A stretch of 5,198 bases of DNA, from positions 1 through 5,198 of the forward strand of contig JALQWJ010000128.1 of assembly GCA_023258775.1 (NCBI GenBank), written 5' to 3'. This document shows, piece by piece, positions 1 to 4,110 of the stretch. The translations under genes were made by a program, and so were the position numbers. Origin of the DNA: Burkholderiaceae bacterium (GTDB lineage: Bacteria > Pseudomonadota > Gammaproteobacteria > Burkholderiales > Burkholderiaceae_E). Each line of letters opens with the position of its first letter. Position 1 is the stretch's first letter. The notes beneath the pieces are model-generated. The model ran no database searches and was not told where the DNA came from. It saw only the letters and a list, made by a program, of their open reading frames with translations.

Positions 1-481
1 GGTCGACCCTCGGCTTTCAGGCAAATGAACAGTCTTTCGGGCAGAACGGGCATAGAACTTGATAAAGATAGCGCTTGACCTCGCCCTTTTCTCCCAATGT
101 ATGTCACCGACTCCGTCATCAAAAATCACCTACTCGCTTGAGCAAATCAAAGTGCAGCTAGTCGAGCGATGGTACCAACTCAGAAATGAGGGGGTACCCC
201 CAGGGTGGGGTCGCCATGTTGGGGATTTGAGAAGGGGCGGGGGTACCTGAAAAATAGTCGCCGCCTGAGCGAAATAGTGATCACGTAGCCACCGATGGAA
301 CCATCAGCAATTTAGGGGGGTGGGGGTACGGTGGGATTAGTGCGACCCCCATTCGTAGAAGCGACATAAGCTTACAGCCGTGTAGTTAACTCAGCCATCT
401 ACAGCAGGTCGATCAAAGAATTCAAGAACAACACTGTGCAAGTGAATCCCGGCCCAAGGTCCGCATCCCAAAAGCGACCGG
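1..481. other. Non-coding, G-rich left region
   Basis: I see no gene here that I can support. The only open frame of note (59-250, plus, TTG start; ATG at 101) has no ribosome binding site and ends in low-complexity Gly/Arg residues encoded by G-runs. Near the left edge a direct repeat CTTTCRGGCA occurs at 14-23 and 34-43, exactly 20 bp apart, that is on the same helix face. The G-rich repeats at 190-335 are described separately. If the tRNA-like sequence at 1076-1090 is a true attachment scar, this region belongs to the end of an integrated element. That is inference. Confidence 0.5.
190..335 (+). repeat. GGGGGTAC repeats in G-run cluster
   Basis: The octamer GGGGGTAC occurs three times on the plus strand, at 190-197, 239-246 and 322-329. 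The first copy is part of a perfect 12-bp palindrome, GGGGGTACCCCC (190-201). The core GGTACC also occurs at 171-176 and 241-246. Between the copies are further G-runs: 203-205, 207-210, 221-224, 234-237, 315-320 and 333-335. Four or more runs of at least three G within about 40 bp (203-243) could form a long-loop G-quadruplex on the plus strand. No function can be assigned; binding-site array, structural element or recombination site are all possible. Confidence 0.5.
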
Positions 482-514
482 GTGGTTTTCGGGAAACACC
501 CTTTTAAAAACCGC

Positions 515-527
515 TTGAAAATTTCAA
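515..527. repeat. AT-rich 13-bp palindrome
   Basis: TTGAAA and TTTCAA flank a single A, giving a perfect 6-1-6 palindrome just downstream of the minus-strand gene at 542-913. A second weak inverted repeat, GGGTG (480-484) with CACCC (497-501), lies next to it. Neither makes a convincing intrinsic terminator, because the stems are short and the T-tracts are displaced. Confidence 0.35.
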
Positions 528-541
528 ATCACTGCCGGGAC

Positions 542-913
542 TCACCCCCCGGGGGGGTGGCTGCGAAGACCTTTGATAAATGTCCAAACCTCGTCTGGTC
601 GAGCCAAGGGGCCTGGTTTACGTCCGACTCTTTTTGGTCCGGAAATCAAACCATCGGCATACATTTGATCTTCAACAAGGCGCAGCGCAGCGCTGATCAT
701 CCGGCGCTGATCGCGCATAGCTTTTGCGTCCCTGCCATGCTTGGTGCGGACTGCCGCACAACGGGCCAGTCCCTCGGGCGTCTGAGGTCCAAAGCGGCGC
801 TTCGGTGGTCCTTGAGCCATGGTCAACGCGCCTTGGTCCATGGGCCACGCATCTTGGATCTGGCCTTGGAGCAGGGCACCGATGCTGCGCGGGTTTGGTT
901 GAGTAGTGGTCAT
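542..913 (-). CDS. Small Arg-rich protein of unknown function
   Basis: I do not recognise a named family. The 123-residue frame starts at an ATG (913); a TTG three codons upstream is possible. The protein is basic, with a central motif GPQTPEGLARCAAVRTKHGR (about residues 42-61). It is reminiscent of the GPxTPEG-x-AR...HG pattern in small, uncharacterised proteobacterial proteins often seen in accessory regions. An Arg-rich helical stretch follows, then a C-terminal part rich in Gly, Pro and Arg. I see no signal peptide or membrane segment. A 21-bp imperfect internal duplication (plus-strand 810-822 and 831-843) encodes MDQG and MAQG seven residues apart near residues 25-35. The last codons run through a C7G6 homopolymer, so the reading frame at the end could vary. 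No strong ribosome binding site is visible. The opposite strand is also open across this stretch (482-931) but its product lacks any familiar motif. It could be a real accessory gene or a decayed one. Confidence 0.45.
   Translation of the reverse strand: MTTTQPNPRSIGALLQGQIQDAWPMDQGALTMAQGPPKRRFGPQTPEGLARCAAVRTKHGRDAKAMRDQRRMISAALRLVEDQMYADGLISGPKRVGRKPGPLARPDEVWTFIKGLRSHPPGG
545..557. repeat. C6G7 homopolymer palindrome at gene end
   Basis: Six C are followed directly by seven G, flanked by CA and TG, making a nearly perfect palindrome with no loop. It encodes the final Pro-Pro-Gly-Gly of the minus-strand gene at 542-913 and abuts its TGA. Tracts of this kind are prone to slippage. A change of one base would replace the stop with a short new C-terminus. 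Confidence 0.6.
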
Positions 914-1073
914 AAAATCCAACTTACGTAAGGCGCCTCACACGAGGTCAAAAGTACCAAAGCCTTATCTAACTAAAGAGCAGGTACGAGACCTTAATTT
1001 TAAGTGAAGGTGGATTTTTTGGTGGATAAAATTAATTAGGTCGAGATAAGTCCCATGGAGCAAGGATATCAGC
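914..1073. other. AT-rich gap with GGTGGAT repeats
   Basis: This stretch contains no supported gene. GGTGGAT occurs at 1009-1015 and 1021-1027, a 12-bp period. The second copy reads TTATCCACC on the minus strand, one base from the DnaA box consensus TTATCCACA. An AT-rich run (1026-1038) follows directly, and a small inverted repeat CTTAA-TT-TTAAG sits at 993-1004. I see no convincing promoter for the minus-strand gene that starts at 913. Confidence 0.3.
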
Positions 1074-1075
1074 GG

Positions 1076-1090
1076 ACTCCGTCTCCGCCA
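1076..1090 (+). other. tRNA-Ser 3'-end-like fragment (possible att site)
   Basis: ACTCCGTCTCCGCCA ends in CGTCTCC-G-CCA. This is what the 3' acceptor strand, discriminator G and CCA tail of a bacterial serine tRNA (5' acceptor GGAGACG) look like. There is no matching GGAGACG acceptor strand, anticodon arm or TTCRA T-loop upstream, so this is not a complete tRNA. It is followed at 1101-1121 by an intrinsic terminator in the position expected after a tRNA gene. Site-specific integrases commonly use tRNA 3' ends and leave such a displaced copy at the far end of the integrated element. In that model the element lies to the left and the original flank to the right. The match is short and could be chance. 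Confidence 0.4.
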
Positions 1091-1100
1091 ACGAAAACTA

Positions 1101-1121
1101 GCCCGCGAAGCGGGCGTTTTT
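1101..1121 (+). terminator. Intrinsic terminator
   Basis: A perfect 6-bp GC stem, GCCCGC (1101-1106) and GCGGGC (1110-1115), closes a GAA loop and is followed by GTTTTT. Upstream, ACGAAAAC provides a weaker T-run on the opposite strand, so some bidirectional action is possible. It lies 10 bases after the tRNA-like CCA at 1088-1090 and has no other plus-strand gene upstream to serve. This supports its origin as the terminator of a tRNA transcript. Confidence 0.8.
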
Positions 1122-1136
1122 GTTGGTGGGACGGGA

Positions 1137-1258
1137 GTGAACCCCTGGAGGGGTTCACGATCGGGATTCGAAGCGCCGGGCATGAAAGCCCGGCGGGGGT
1201 CGAGGAGCCGCGCGCAGCGAGGTGACCGAACCCTCCGTCTCGGCCGAGACAGAAAGGG
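1137..1258. repeat. Cluster of three perfect inverted repeats
   Basis: The first is GTGAACCCCT (1137-1146) with AGGGGTTCAC (1149-1158), 10-bp arms separated by GG. The second is CGCCGGGC (1174-1181) with GCCCGGCG (1188-1195), 8-bp arms and a 6-base loop. The third is the 14-bp palindrome GTCTCGGCCGAGAC (1237-1250), enclosed by CCCT (1231-1234) and AGGG (1255-1258). The segment between the terminator and vapC has no convincing gene: frames on both strands are open but Arg/Pro/Ser-rich, as expected from GC-rich structured DNA. None of the hairpins is followed by a T-run, so they are not standard terminators for vapBC. CTCCGTCTC is shared between 1078-1086 and 1233-1241, so this segment may carry a second decayed tRNA-like end. 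Confidence 0.55.
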
Positions 1259-1287
1259 CTTTGGGTGGTGAGGGACTCGTCGCGCGA

Positions 1288-1698
1288 TCAGTGGTTATTG
1301 ACCCAGTTCTCAACGAGTAAACCCGGAAAGTCCCGGAAGTCTGCCTCGTTATTGGTGACCAGCGTGACTTCCAATGACAGCGCGTGAGACGCAATCAGCT
1401 TGTCCAGCGCATCTTTGTTGCGTTCACGGTTGGCTGCACTTAGCGGCCCGTAGGCACTTGCTGCGCGAGCTTCAAAGGGTGCAACCGGGATGTCCTCAAG
1501 TAGGCTTTCGAGCAGCACTTGGTTTTGTGCCTGTGCTGCCCCTGAACAGGCCACCCCGTATTCCAGTTCAGCCAGCGTAATGGCCGAAATCACCACGTCG
1601 CCCACGAAGCAGTCAGCAAAACGCGCCCGAACCTGCGGCGGTTGGTGCTTCATCAGGTAGATGCAGATGTTGGTGTCCAGCATGTACTTGGGCTTCAT
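1288..1698 (-). CDS. vapC: VapC-type PIN-domain toxin RNase
   Basis: This is the toxin of a VapBC module, a metal-dependent endoribonuclease that in characterised relatives cleaves tRNA or rRNA when freed from its antitoxin. The 136-residue length fits a single PIN domain. Near the N-terminus is MLDTN (Asp8). Next comes SAITLAELEYG (Glu44), then DKLIASHAL (Asp99) and TNNEADF (Asp120), which supply the expected acidic metal-binding residues. The closing PGLLVENW is typical of the family. The ATG at 1698 overlaps the vapB stop in an ATGA, so translation is probably coupled. A GAGG lies 4 bases upstream of the ATG inside vapB. All catalytic positions are intact, so the toxin is likely active. 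The gene ends facing the inverted-repeat cluster and no clear terminator follows. Confidence 0.93.
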   Translation of the reverse strand: MKPKYMLDTNICIYLMKHQPPQVRARFADCFVGDVVISAITLAELEYGVACSGAAQAQNQVLLESLLEDIPVAPFEARAASAYGPLSAANRERNKDALDKLIASHALSLEVTLVTNNEADFRDFPGLLVENWVNNH

Positions 1699-1931
1699 AA
1701 GGCCTCGCGTTCACCTTCAATGTTGTGGCCCCGCCCCTCACTCATGAAGTCGGGGGAGAACTGCGCCAGGGTGCCCAGCACATCGCCCATGCGCCGACGG
1801 GCCGGACGGATGCGCAATTCATCGCCCTGGCGCTCTATGACCAGTTCGATGTCCCAGCGGCTGTAAGCCAGCTCTGACGGGATACGCACGGCCTGGGAAT
1901 TGCCGTTTTTGAAGAGTTTGGTGTTGGCCAT
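1695..1931 (-). CDS. vapB: VapB-type antitoxin, AbrB/MazE fold
   Basis: This is the antitoxin partner of the adjacent VapC. It should bind and block the toxin through its C-terminus and bind its own promoter through its N-terminus. The 78-residue product opens with KLFKNGNSQAVRIP (residues 5-18), the hallmark of the swapped-hairpin AbrB/SpoVT DNA-binding domain in VapB proteins. The C-terminus FSPDFMSEGR (58-67) followed by a Glu/Arg-rich tail is the usual toxin-binding segment. It is the first gene of the operon, overlaps vapC by 4 bases, and starts at an ATG preceded by a weak GAG. The palindromic sequence just upstream (1954-1971) is a good candidate for VapBC autoregulation. Confidence 0.92.
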   Translation of the reverse strand: MANTKLFKNGNSQAVRIPSELAYSRWDIELVIERQGDELRIRPARRRMGDVLGTLAQFSPDFMSEGRGHNIEGEREAL

Positions 1932-1953
1932 GAGCTCGCTTGAGTTGGTAAAT

Positions 1954-2010
1954 AGATGTATAGGTACATCTTACCCGATACTTAGGATTTGTAAACACAG
2001 GGATGTACAT
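1954..2010 (-). promoter_or_regulatory. Candidate vapBC promoter and operator
   Basis: AGATGTA (1954-1960) and TACATCT (1965-1971) form a perfect inverted repeat with a 4-base spacer, 22 bp upstream of the vapB ATG. A second related palindrome, ATGTACAT, lies at 2003-2010 with GATGTA at 2002-2007. Reading the minus strand, TTTACA (1990-1995) and TAAGAT (1968-1973) are 16 bp apart and could serve as -35 and -10, with the -10 overlapping the first palindrome. VapBC complexes repress their own promoter through such palindromes, so this is the likely operator. The promoter assignment is weaker than the repeats. Confidence 0.5.
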
Positions 2011-2028
2011 TCAGCTTCACATTCGGTA

Positions 2029-2142
2029 ACTGCCAAACGGTACGCCGAGCAGGTGGTGGCCGGAGAAATCCTGGCTTGTGTCTGGGTCCAGCGGGTCTGC
2101 CGTGCTCAAAGGAGATTCCGGCTACACGGGCGCCATCCATGA
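2029..2142 (+). pseudogene. Phage terminase large-subunit fragment
   Basis: In the frame ending at TGA 2140-2142, the translation from 2029 reads TAKRYAEQVVAGEILACVWV and continues QRVCRAQRRF. The pattern YAxxVVxGxIxACxWVxxxC recalls the extreme N-terminus of phage terminase large subunits (the ATP-dependent DNA-packaging motor), where it precedes the ATPase domain. Only about 30 residues match. There is no start codon with a ribosome binding site, and no Walker motifs follow before the stop. I read it as a decayed remnant of a prophage. It sits in the gap between vapB and ccdA. Recognition is from memory of the family pattern, so a chance similarity is not excluded. Confidence 0.42.
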
Positions 2143-2159
2143 AAGTAAGACAGAGTTGC

Positions 2160-2203
2160 GGTATAGTTTCACGGTATCAACTGGAGTCCGTCAGATGGTA
2201 TCA
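2160..2203 (+). promoter_or_regulatory. Candidate ccdAB promoter and operator
   Basis: TATAGT (2162-2167) is a good -10 candidate 28 bp upstream of the ccdA ATG; no good -35 is visible at the usual distance. GGTAT occurs three times: 2160-2164, 2173-2177 and 2197-2201. The last two extend to GGTATCA at a 24-bp spacing, and the last overlaps the start codon. A clear ribosome binding site GGAG (2183-2186) lies 8 bases before the ATG at 2195 and decides that start. CcdA ribbon-helix-helix dimers repress their own operon, and these repeats are plausible half-sites. Confidence 0.4.
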
Positions 2204-2449
2204 GCGATAAAACGCAAAACCTCGCTAACACTCGATGCAGAAGCCCTCGATTCCGCAAAGGCCCTCAATCTAAACGTTTCGTACATCGCTGAGACAGCGC
2301 TCAAGGCTGCTGTTGCAAAGGCACGCAGGCTTCAATGGCTCAAAGACAACGAAGCAGCTTTCGCTGCCCAATCGGCTTGGCATGAGCGACATGGGCACCC
2401 CTTGGCTGACATCATCAGCGCACCTGGGGGCGCATCTTGGGACACTTAA
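2195..2449 (+). CDS. ccdA: CcdA-type antitoxin
   Basis: This is the antitoxin of a CcdAB module. An N-terminal ribbon-helix-helix domain should bind DNA, and a flexible C-terminus should wrap and neutralise the toxin. The 84-residue product begins with a short basic arm, then RKTSLTLDAEALDSAKAL (residues 7-24), the beta strand and first helix, and NVSYIAETALKAAVA (27-41), the second helix. The C-terminal half (WLKDNEAAFAAQSAWHERHG, 48-67) has the polar helical character of CcdA toxin-binding regions. It ends in LADIISAPGGASWDT rather than the ENRDW of the F-plasmid protein. The frame is open upstream to a GTG at 2078, but the GGAG before 2195 and the position of the domain favour the ATG. It overlaps ccdB by 13 bases. 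Confidence 0.88.
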   Translation: MVSAIKRKTSLTLDAEALDSAKALNLNVSYIAETALKAAVAKARRLQWLKDNEAAFAAQSAWHERHGHPLADIISAPGGASWDT

Positions 2450-2727
2450 CTCGCTTTGATGTAGCGGACTACAACGGAGTGAGGATGGTCGTTGTGGAGA
2501 GCGATCTTCTGCCGCCAGATTCCTCGGTGGTTGTCATTCCGATTCTGGCGGATTATCCGATCGTAAAGGACCTTAATCCAGAGGTCCTCCACGAGGGGCA
2601 GCGGCTTGTTCTGGCAACCCGACTTATCGCGGCGGTTCGGCGGACTAGGGTGCGTCGCGTGGGAAGTGTCGCAGACCAAGGCGACCGCATCGTCCGTGCC
2701 CTTGACATCCTCATGGCAGGCATCTGA
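2437..2727 (+). CDS. ccdB: CcdB-type toxin
   Basis: This is the toxin partner of CcdA. Characterised CcdB proteins trap DNA gyrase on cut DNA. The 96-residue length is close to the usual 100. Conserved features are TRFDV near the start, VVVESDLL (residues 18-25), VVVIPIL (31-37), LNPEVLHEGQRLVLATRLIAAV in the middle, and a C-terminal helix ending ALDILMAGI. The start is a TTG: the frame opens only at 2410, and no ATG, GTG or CTG precedes the conserved N-terminus. A GGGGG at 2426-2430 lies 6 bases upstream, inside ccdA. The overlap and weak start suggest translation coupled to ccdA, giving antitoxin excess. The C-terminal Trp99 that helps gyrase poisoning in the F-plasmid protein is Ala here, while the following Gly-Ile is kept. 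Chromosomal relatives often vary at this position. Confidence 0.88.
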   Translation: MGHLTRFDVADYNGVRMVVVESDLLPPDSSVVVIPILADYPIVKDLNPEVLHEGQRLVLATRLIAAVRRTRVRRVGSVADQGDRIVRALDILMAGI

Positions 2728-2791
2728 GTGGGGTGAGGATCCTTCGGGCGATTGACCAACTGTCCGGATACATACTTGTGCACCAAGCTGG

Positions 2792-2917
2792 CTGCCCGTG
2801 TTTGGTAAGCAATGAGCTATTGACATGCCTTAGATTCGCGCGAGATGCCGGCCAGTTTGCAAAGAGCCATATGCCTAGCGCGGTCAACATGGTGCTGATT
2901 TACCCCAACACGGGCAG
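2792..2917. repeat. 126-bp segment with inverted-repeat ends
   Basis: CTGCCCGTGTT (2792-2802) and its exact complement AACACGGGCAG (2907-2917) bound a 126-bp stretch. The match extends inward imperfectly, with TGGTAA on the left facing TTACCCC on the right. This makes ends of about 17 bp with one mismatch and one gap. No target-site duplication is evident outside the ends, and no gene lies inside. It could be a decayed miniature inverted-repeat element or a large stem-loop at the convergent ends of ccdB and the LysR gene. The surrounding 2728-2986 has no gene I can support. Confidence 0.45.
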
Positions 2918-2986
2918 TCTCTCTGCGCAGGCGGGCTTGATGCGAACGCCAAGGCCATAGAAGCTCAGCCATCTGTCCCATTATGC

Positions 2987-3901
2987 TTAGCGTTTCACGC
3001 TCCACTGCTTGAGCCAACTCTCAAGAAAGTCTGAAAAAGCTTGGGCTGCTGGGGATACAACACGCGTATTAGACTTGTAAATGCATACTTGGCGGATCGT
3101 CTCAGGTTGAGTAACCCGGCGTGACAACAGGCCAAGTGGTTTGGCCATCATCCCGACATAGGCGGGCGCAAGCGTAGCCGCTAAACCTTGTGAGGCTAGT
3201 CCAAGTGCAGTCGAGATGTTATCCACCACATCAATAGGTCGAATGCCTTGTCCTTCTGGCTCATCGATTCGCATTTGTGCAACGCTTTGTTCGTGGTCGC
3301 GGCCTGCGGCCACGAGGGAAACCTCGTGAAGATCCTCCCAGCGTAAGCGCCGTTTGCTTGCAAGGGGGTGGGTACGAGCACACCACAACACCCACGGGCT
3401 GCTAAACACCGGTATGGAAAGCACATCTTGGGTTGCCCGACGATCGGGCCCAACGGCAAGATCGACATCACCGGCGCTAACCCGATCAAGCAGCATGTCA
3501 ACCGGCGTGTCACGAATACGTACAACCACCGATGGCTTGAGTTCTCGAAAATTGGCGATCGCCTTGGGAAGCACGGCACCTGCCAAGACCAAGGGTGCCG
3601 CGATCCGAACAATGCCCGAAGCTGAGTCACGGATGTTGGAAGCTGCCGATTCTGCTTGCTGCACATGTCGCAGGACAGACTGGGCCATGGCCAGGAATTC
3701 ACGGCCAGCGCCAGAAAGTTCGACTAGCCGCGTGTGGCGATCGAATAGCCGAAATCCTAAGTAGGCTTCCAACTCGGCGACCAATTGACTGACAGCAGAC
3801 GACGATAAACCCATGCGTTGTGACGCAGCCGCGAATCCTCGGGTATCCGCGACCGTGCTGAAGGCCTCAAGTTGACGCAGGGTAAAGCGGGTCAGTGGCA
3901 T
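2987..3901 (-). CDS. LysR-family transcriptional regulator
   Basis: This is a cytoplasmic DNA-binding regulator, probably a tetramer that senses a small catabolite and controls the divergent aldehyde dehydrogenase gene. The ATG at 3901 gives 304 residues, the normal family length. An upstream TTG (3955) would overlap the probable -35 box and is less likely. The N-terminal winged helix-turn-helix is clear: TLRQLEAFSTVADTRGFAAA (about residues 7-26), then SSSAVSQLVAELEAYLGFRL and FDRHTRLVELSGAGREFL. A linker helix leads into the periplasmic-binding-protein-like effector domain (about 90-295), seen in GIVRIAAPLVLAGAVLPKAI, GDVDLAVGP and GLASQGLAATLAPAYV. The ligand cannot be told from the sequence. 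Only a poor ribosome binding site is visible. The gene ends with TAA, facing ccdB across 259 bp, with no clear terminator. Confidence 0.93.
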   Translation of the reverse strand: MPLTRFTLRQLEAFSTVADTRGFAAASQRMGLSSSAVSQLVAELEAYLGFRLFDRHTRLVELSGAGREFLAMAQSVLRHVQQAESAASNIRDSASGIVRIAAPLVLAGAVLPKAIANFRELKPSVVVRIRDTPVDMLLDRVSAGDVDLAVGPDRRATQDVLSIPVFSSPWVLWCARTHPLASKRRLRWEDLHEVSLVAAGRDHEQSVAQMRIDEPEGQGIRPIDVVDNISTALGLASQGLAATLAPAYVGMMAKPLGLLSRRVTQPETIRQVCIYKSNTRVVSPAAQAFSDFLESWLKQWSVKR

Positions 3902-3926
3902 AAGCAATTCAAAAATGAGATGAGCT

Positions 3927-3955
3927 ATTGTCCAAGTTAACTTACGAATTGCCAA
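3927..3955 (-). promoter_or_regulatory. Candidate promoter of the LysR gene
   Basis: On the minus strand, TTGGCA (plus-strand 3950-3955) matches the -35 consensus at five of six bases. It is separated by exactly 17 bp from GACAAT (3927-3932), which matches the -10 at four of six. The start point would fall near 3920, about 20 bases before the ATG at 3901. This supports the ATG over the TTG at 3955. Confidence 0.4.
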
Positions 3956-3960
3956 TTATT

Positions 3961-4002
3961 TATCGATTGTTGATATCAGTTTGAAGCGGGAAACTGCCGC
4001 TT
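3961..4002. promoter_or_regulatory. Candidate LysR operator palindromes
   Basis: Three symmetric elements lie between the divergent genes. TATC (3961-3964) and GATA (3972-3975) are separated by 7 bases and contain a T-N11-A arrangement (3963-3975), the usual LysR box. TGATATCA (3971-3978) is a perfect 8-bp palindrome. AAGCGG (3984-3989) and CCGCTT (3997-4002) form a 6-bp inverted repeat with a 7-base spacer. LysR proteins typically bind an upstream recognition site and a second activation site near the -35 of the target gene, and this spacing is compatible. Which element is bound is inference. Confidence 0.4.
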
Positions 4003-4030
4003 TGATCATGCATCCGAGACTTCGCTTCCT

Positions 4031-4108
4031 ATGAAACTTCACCCTCAGACAAAGACAAAATGGCCGCACCGACGTAATCCCGCGCAGTGGATGCGGAGCG
4101 AAACCTGA
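4031..4108 (+). CDS. Possible 25-residue upstream reading frame
   Basis: An ATG at 4031 opens a 25-codon frame that ends with TGA at 4106-4108, two bases before the ATG of the aldehyde dehydrogenase. The peptide is basic and hydrophilic (MKLHPQTKTKWPHRRNPAQW followed by MRSET) with no recognisable motif. The upstream ribosome binding site is weak. The close spacing would allow coupled reinitiation at the dehydrogenase start. It could be a leader peptide, a remnant or chance. Nothing beyond position supports translation. Confidence 0.2.
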   Translation: MKLHPQTKTKWPHRRNPAQWMRSET

Positions 4109-4110
4109 CG

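Noticed and set aside
59..250. 63-codon plus-strand open frame at the left edge
   Set aside because: It starts with TTG (ATG only at 101), has no ribosome binding site, and its end is low-complexity Gly/Arg from G-runs. I recognise no motif.
480..505. GGGTG/CACCC hairpin followed by TTTT as a terminator
   Set aside because: The stem is only 5 bp with an imperfect interior, and no plus-strand gene upstream needs it.
482..931. 149-codon plus-strand frame overlapping the small minus-strand gene
   Set aside because: No familiar motif or ribosome binding site. The minus-strand reading has a recognisable GPxTPEG pattern and more plausible composition, so this is probably a shadow, though not certainly.
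965..1394. Two minus-strand frames rich in Arg, Pro and Ser over the terminator and inverted repeats
   Set aside because: They translate hairpins and a tRNA-like end, and the second runs into vapC in another frame. Composition is that of GC-rich structured DNA, not a protein.
2733..2960. 75-codon plus-strand frame with a stretch like rhodanese GHIPGAxNxP (SHMPSAVNM)
   Set aside because: Resemblance covers under ten residues, the start is a GTG without a convincing site, there is no active-site Cys loop, and the frame crosses the inverted-repeat segment.
3354..3764. 136-codon plus-strand frame within the LysR gene
   Set aside because: It is antisense to the effector domain of an unambiguous LysR regulator; Ser/Arg/Thr-rich shadow composition.
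3902..3955. N-terminal extension of the LysR protein from a TTG at 3955
   Set aside because: The extra 18 residues are not family-like, the TTG lies inside the candidate -35 box, and the ATG at 3901 places the helix-turn-helix at the usual distance from the start.
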